64,000 nucleotides of DNA from Mycobacterium sp. ITM-2016-00317 (GTDB taxonomy: Bacteria; Actinomycetota; Actinomycetes; Mycobacteriales; Mycobacteriaceae). The stretch lies in the NCBI RefSeq assembly GCF_002968295.1, contig NZ_CP134399.1, positions 3,472,001 to 3,536,000 on the forward strand, in the 5' to 3' direction. Shown here one piece after another: positions 62,959 through 64,000 of this stretch (position 1 is its first letter; the number at the start of each line of letters is the position of its first letter). A model generated the notes under the pieces. That model was not told where the DNA came from, did no database searches, and saw only the letters and a list, made by a program, of their open reading frames with translations. A program made the translations under genes and the position numbers.

Positions 62959-64000
62959 CGACGGTGGTCAGCCACTCGCTGTAGAACAGGGCCACACCCA
63001 GACCGCAGGCGATGGCGGTGAGCAACCAGAACCGGATGATCACGGTGGTCTCGGCCCAGCCCACCAGCTCGAAGTGGTGATGGAACGGCGCCATCCGGAA
63101 CACCCGGCGGCCGGTGGTGCGGAACGCCAGGATCTGCACCACCACCGAGGTGACCTCGGCGACGAACAGCGCGCCCAGCACAACGGCCAGCATCTCGGTG
63201 CGGCTGGTGACCGACAGGCCCGCGATGATGCCGCCCAGGGCCAGCGACCCCGTGTCACCCATGAAGATCTTGGCCGGCGCCGCATTCCACCACAGGAAGC
63301 CGATACACGCACCGGCGGTGGCCGCGGCGATGATCGCCAGGTCCAGCGGGTCGCGCACGTTGTAGCACCCGACCCCCGGACTGGTGGCGCACGCGTTGCG
63401 GAACTGCCAGAACGTGATCAGCACGTAGGCCGCGCAGACCATCGCCATCGCACCGGCGGCCAACCCGTCGAGGCCGTCGGTGAAGTTCACCGCGTTCGAC
63501 CAGGCGCTGACCACCACGACGCAGAACAGCACGAACACCGCGGGCGCGAGCGTCACGGTGGCGATCTCGCGGACGTAGGACAGCTCGGCGCTGCCCGGGG
63601 TCAGGCCGTCGGCGTTGCGGAACTGCAGGGCCAGCACGCCGAACAGCACCGCGGCGATCAGAATGCCGACGGTCTTGGCGGTCTTGTTCAGCCCGAGGTT
63701 GCGGGCGCGGCGGATCTTGATCAGGTCGTCGAGGAAGCCGACCGCGCCGAGCGCGGTGGCCAGCCCGAGCACCAGCAGGCCCGACGCCGACGGGCCCTTG
63801 CCGTCGATGAGCACGCCGACCAGGTGCGTGCCGAAGTAGCTGGCCCAGATGCCTGCGACGATCGCGACCCCGCCCATCGACGGGGTGCCGCGCTTCTTGT
63901 GGTGGCTGGGCGGCCCGTCCTCGCGGATCTCGTGGCCGAACCCCTGCCGGGTGAACAGCCTGATCAGCACCGGCGTCAGCAGGATCGACACCGTGAGCGC
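62951..64000 (-). CDS. mraY: Phospho-MurNAc-pentapeptide transferase, 5' end beyond the window
   Basis: The frame is open to base 64000 and reads [16 protein letters not shown], so about ten N-terminal residues are missing by comparison with the 359-aa M. tuberculosis MurX; the ATG at 63991 is internal. MraY motifs: [45 protein letters not shown] with catalytic Asp, [12 protein letters not shown] and [15 protein letters not shown]. Makes lipid I at the membrane. Confidence 0.97.
   Translation of the reverse strand, partial: ALTVSILLTPVLIRLFTRQGFGHEIREDGPPSHHKKRGTPSMGGVAIVAGIWASYFGTHLVGVLIDGKGPSASGLLVLGLATALGAVGFLDDLIKIRRARNLGLNKTAKTVGILIAAVLFGVLALQFRNADGLTPGSAELSYVREIATVTLAPAVFVLFCVVVVSAWSNAVNFTDGLDGLAAGAMAMVCAAYVLITFWQFRNACATSPGVGCYNVRDPLDLAIIAAATAGACIGFLWWNAAPAKIFMGDTGSLALGGIIAGLSVTSRTEMLAVVLGALFVAEVTSVVVQILAFRTTGRRVFRMAPFHHHFELVGWAETTVIIRFWLLTAIACGLGVALFYSEWLTTVGA

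Noticed and set aside
1..64000. CRISPR arrays, rRNA genes and insertion sequences
   Set aside because: No regularly spaced repeats, no rRNA sequence and no transposase-like frame with terminal repeats were seen.

Overview
The window looks like a chromosomal segment of a fast-growing, environmental mycobacterium (Mycolicibacterium type). It is GC-rich throughout. Both ends follow the order I remember from M. tuberculosis H37Rv: Rv2137c, lppL, pyrD, TB18.6 (PEBP) and the M20 peptidase Rv2141c on the left, and Rv2143, Rv2144c, wag31, yggT, sepF, yggS, yfiH, ftsZ, ftsQ, murC, murG, ftsW, murD and mraY (Rv2156c) on the right. The Wag31, FtsZ and SepF sequences are of mycobacterial type. Gene names are from sequence recognition only; no database was searched.

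Region 1 (1-4.9 kb) is the left core block and ends at a tRNA-Leu(GAG) gene. Region 2 (about 4.95-50.3 kb) separates two genes that are close neighbours in H37Rv, so it behaves as an accessory block or variable locus. No integrase, transposase or flanking att repeat was seen. Region 3 (50.4-64 kb) is the right core block, the division and cell-wall (dcw) cluster, read on the minus strand and running off the right edge inside mraY.

Within region 2: 5-6.3 kb, a membrane acyltransferase. 6.3-14.8 kb, a compact nitrate assimilation locus (NarK importer and fused nitrate reductase NasN, divergent from a small protein plus NirB and NirD). 14.8-17.7 kb, a TetR regulator facing a putative di-iron protein and a membrane protein across a perfect inverted-repeat operator. 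17.6-24.4 kb, an alpha/beta hydrolase and a tripartite tricarboxylate transporter (TctC-TctB-TctA) co-transcribed with a universal stress protein and divergent from its CitA/CitB-like two-component system. 24.4-28.9 kb, an ABC-2 exporter with an esterase and a divergent NarL-type two-component system. 28.9-35.5 kb, a decayed stretch with two frameshifted hydrolases and a graveyard of three gene fragments. 35.5-41.5 kb, an acetyltransferase, a glutaminase-STAS protein, and a polar amino-acid ABC transporter operon ending in an unusual fusion of a class V aminotransferase with a YheO-type sensor and a helix-turn-helix. 41.7-50.3 kb, P450, GMC oxidoreductase, regulators and small redox or hydrolase genes.

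The most unusual element is the aminotransferase/transcription-factor fusion at 37138-38868, the reverse domain order of the MocR regulators. It is translationally coupled to an amino-acid importer and lies tail-to-tail with a glutaminase. The second notable point is that every broken gene I found lies between 28.9 and 40.6 kb, whereas the core blocks are intact.
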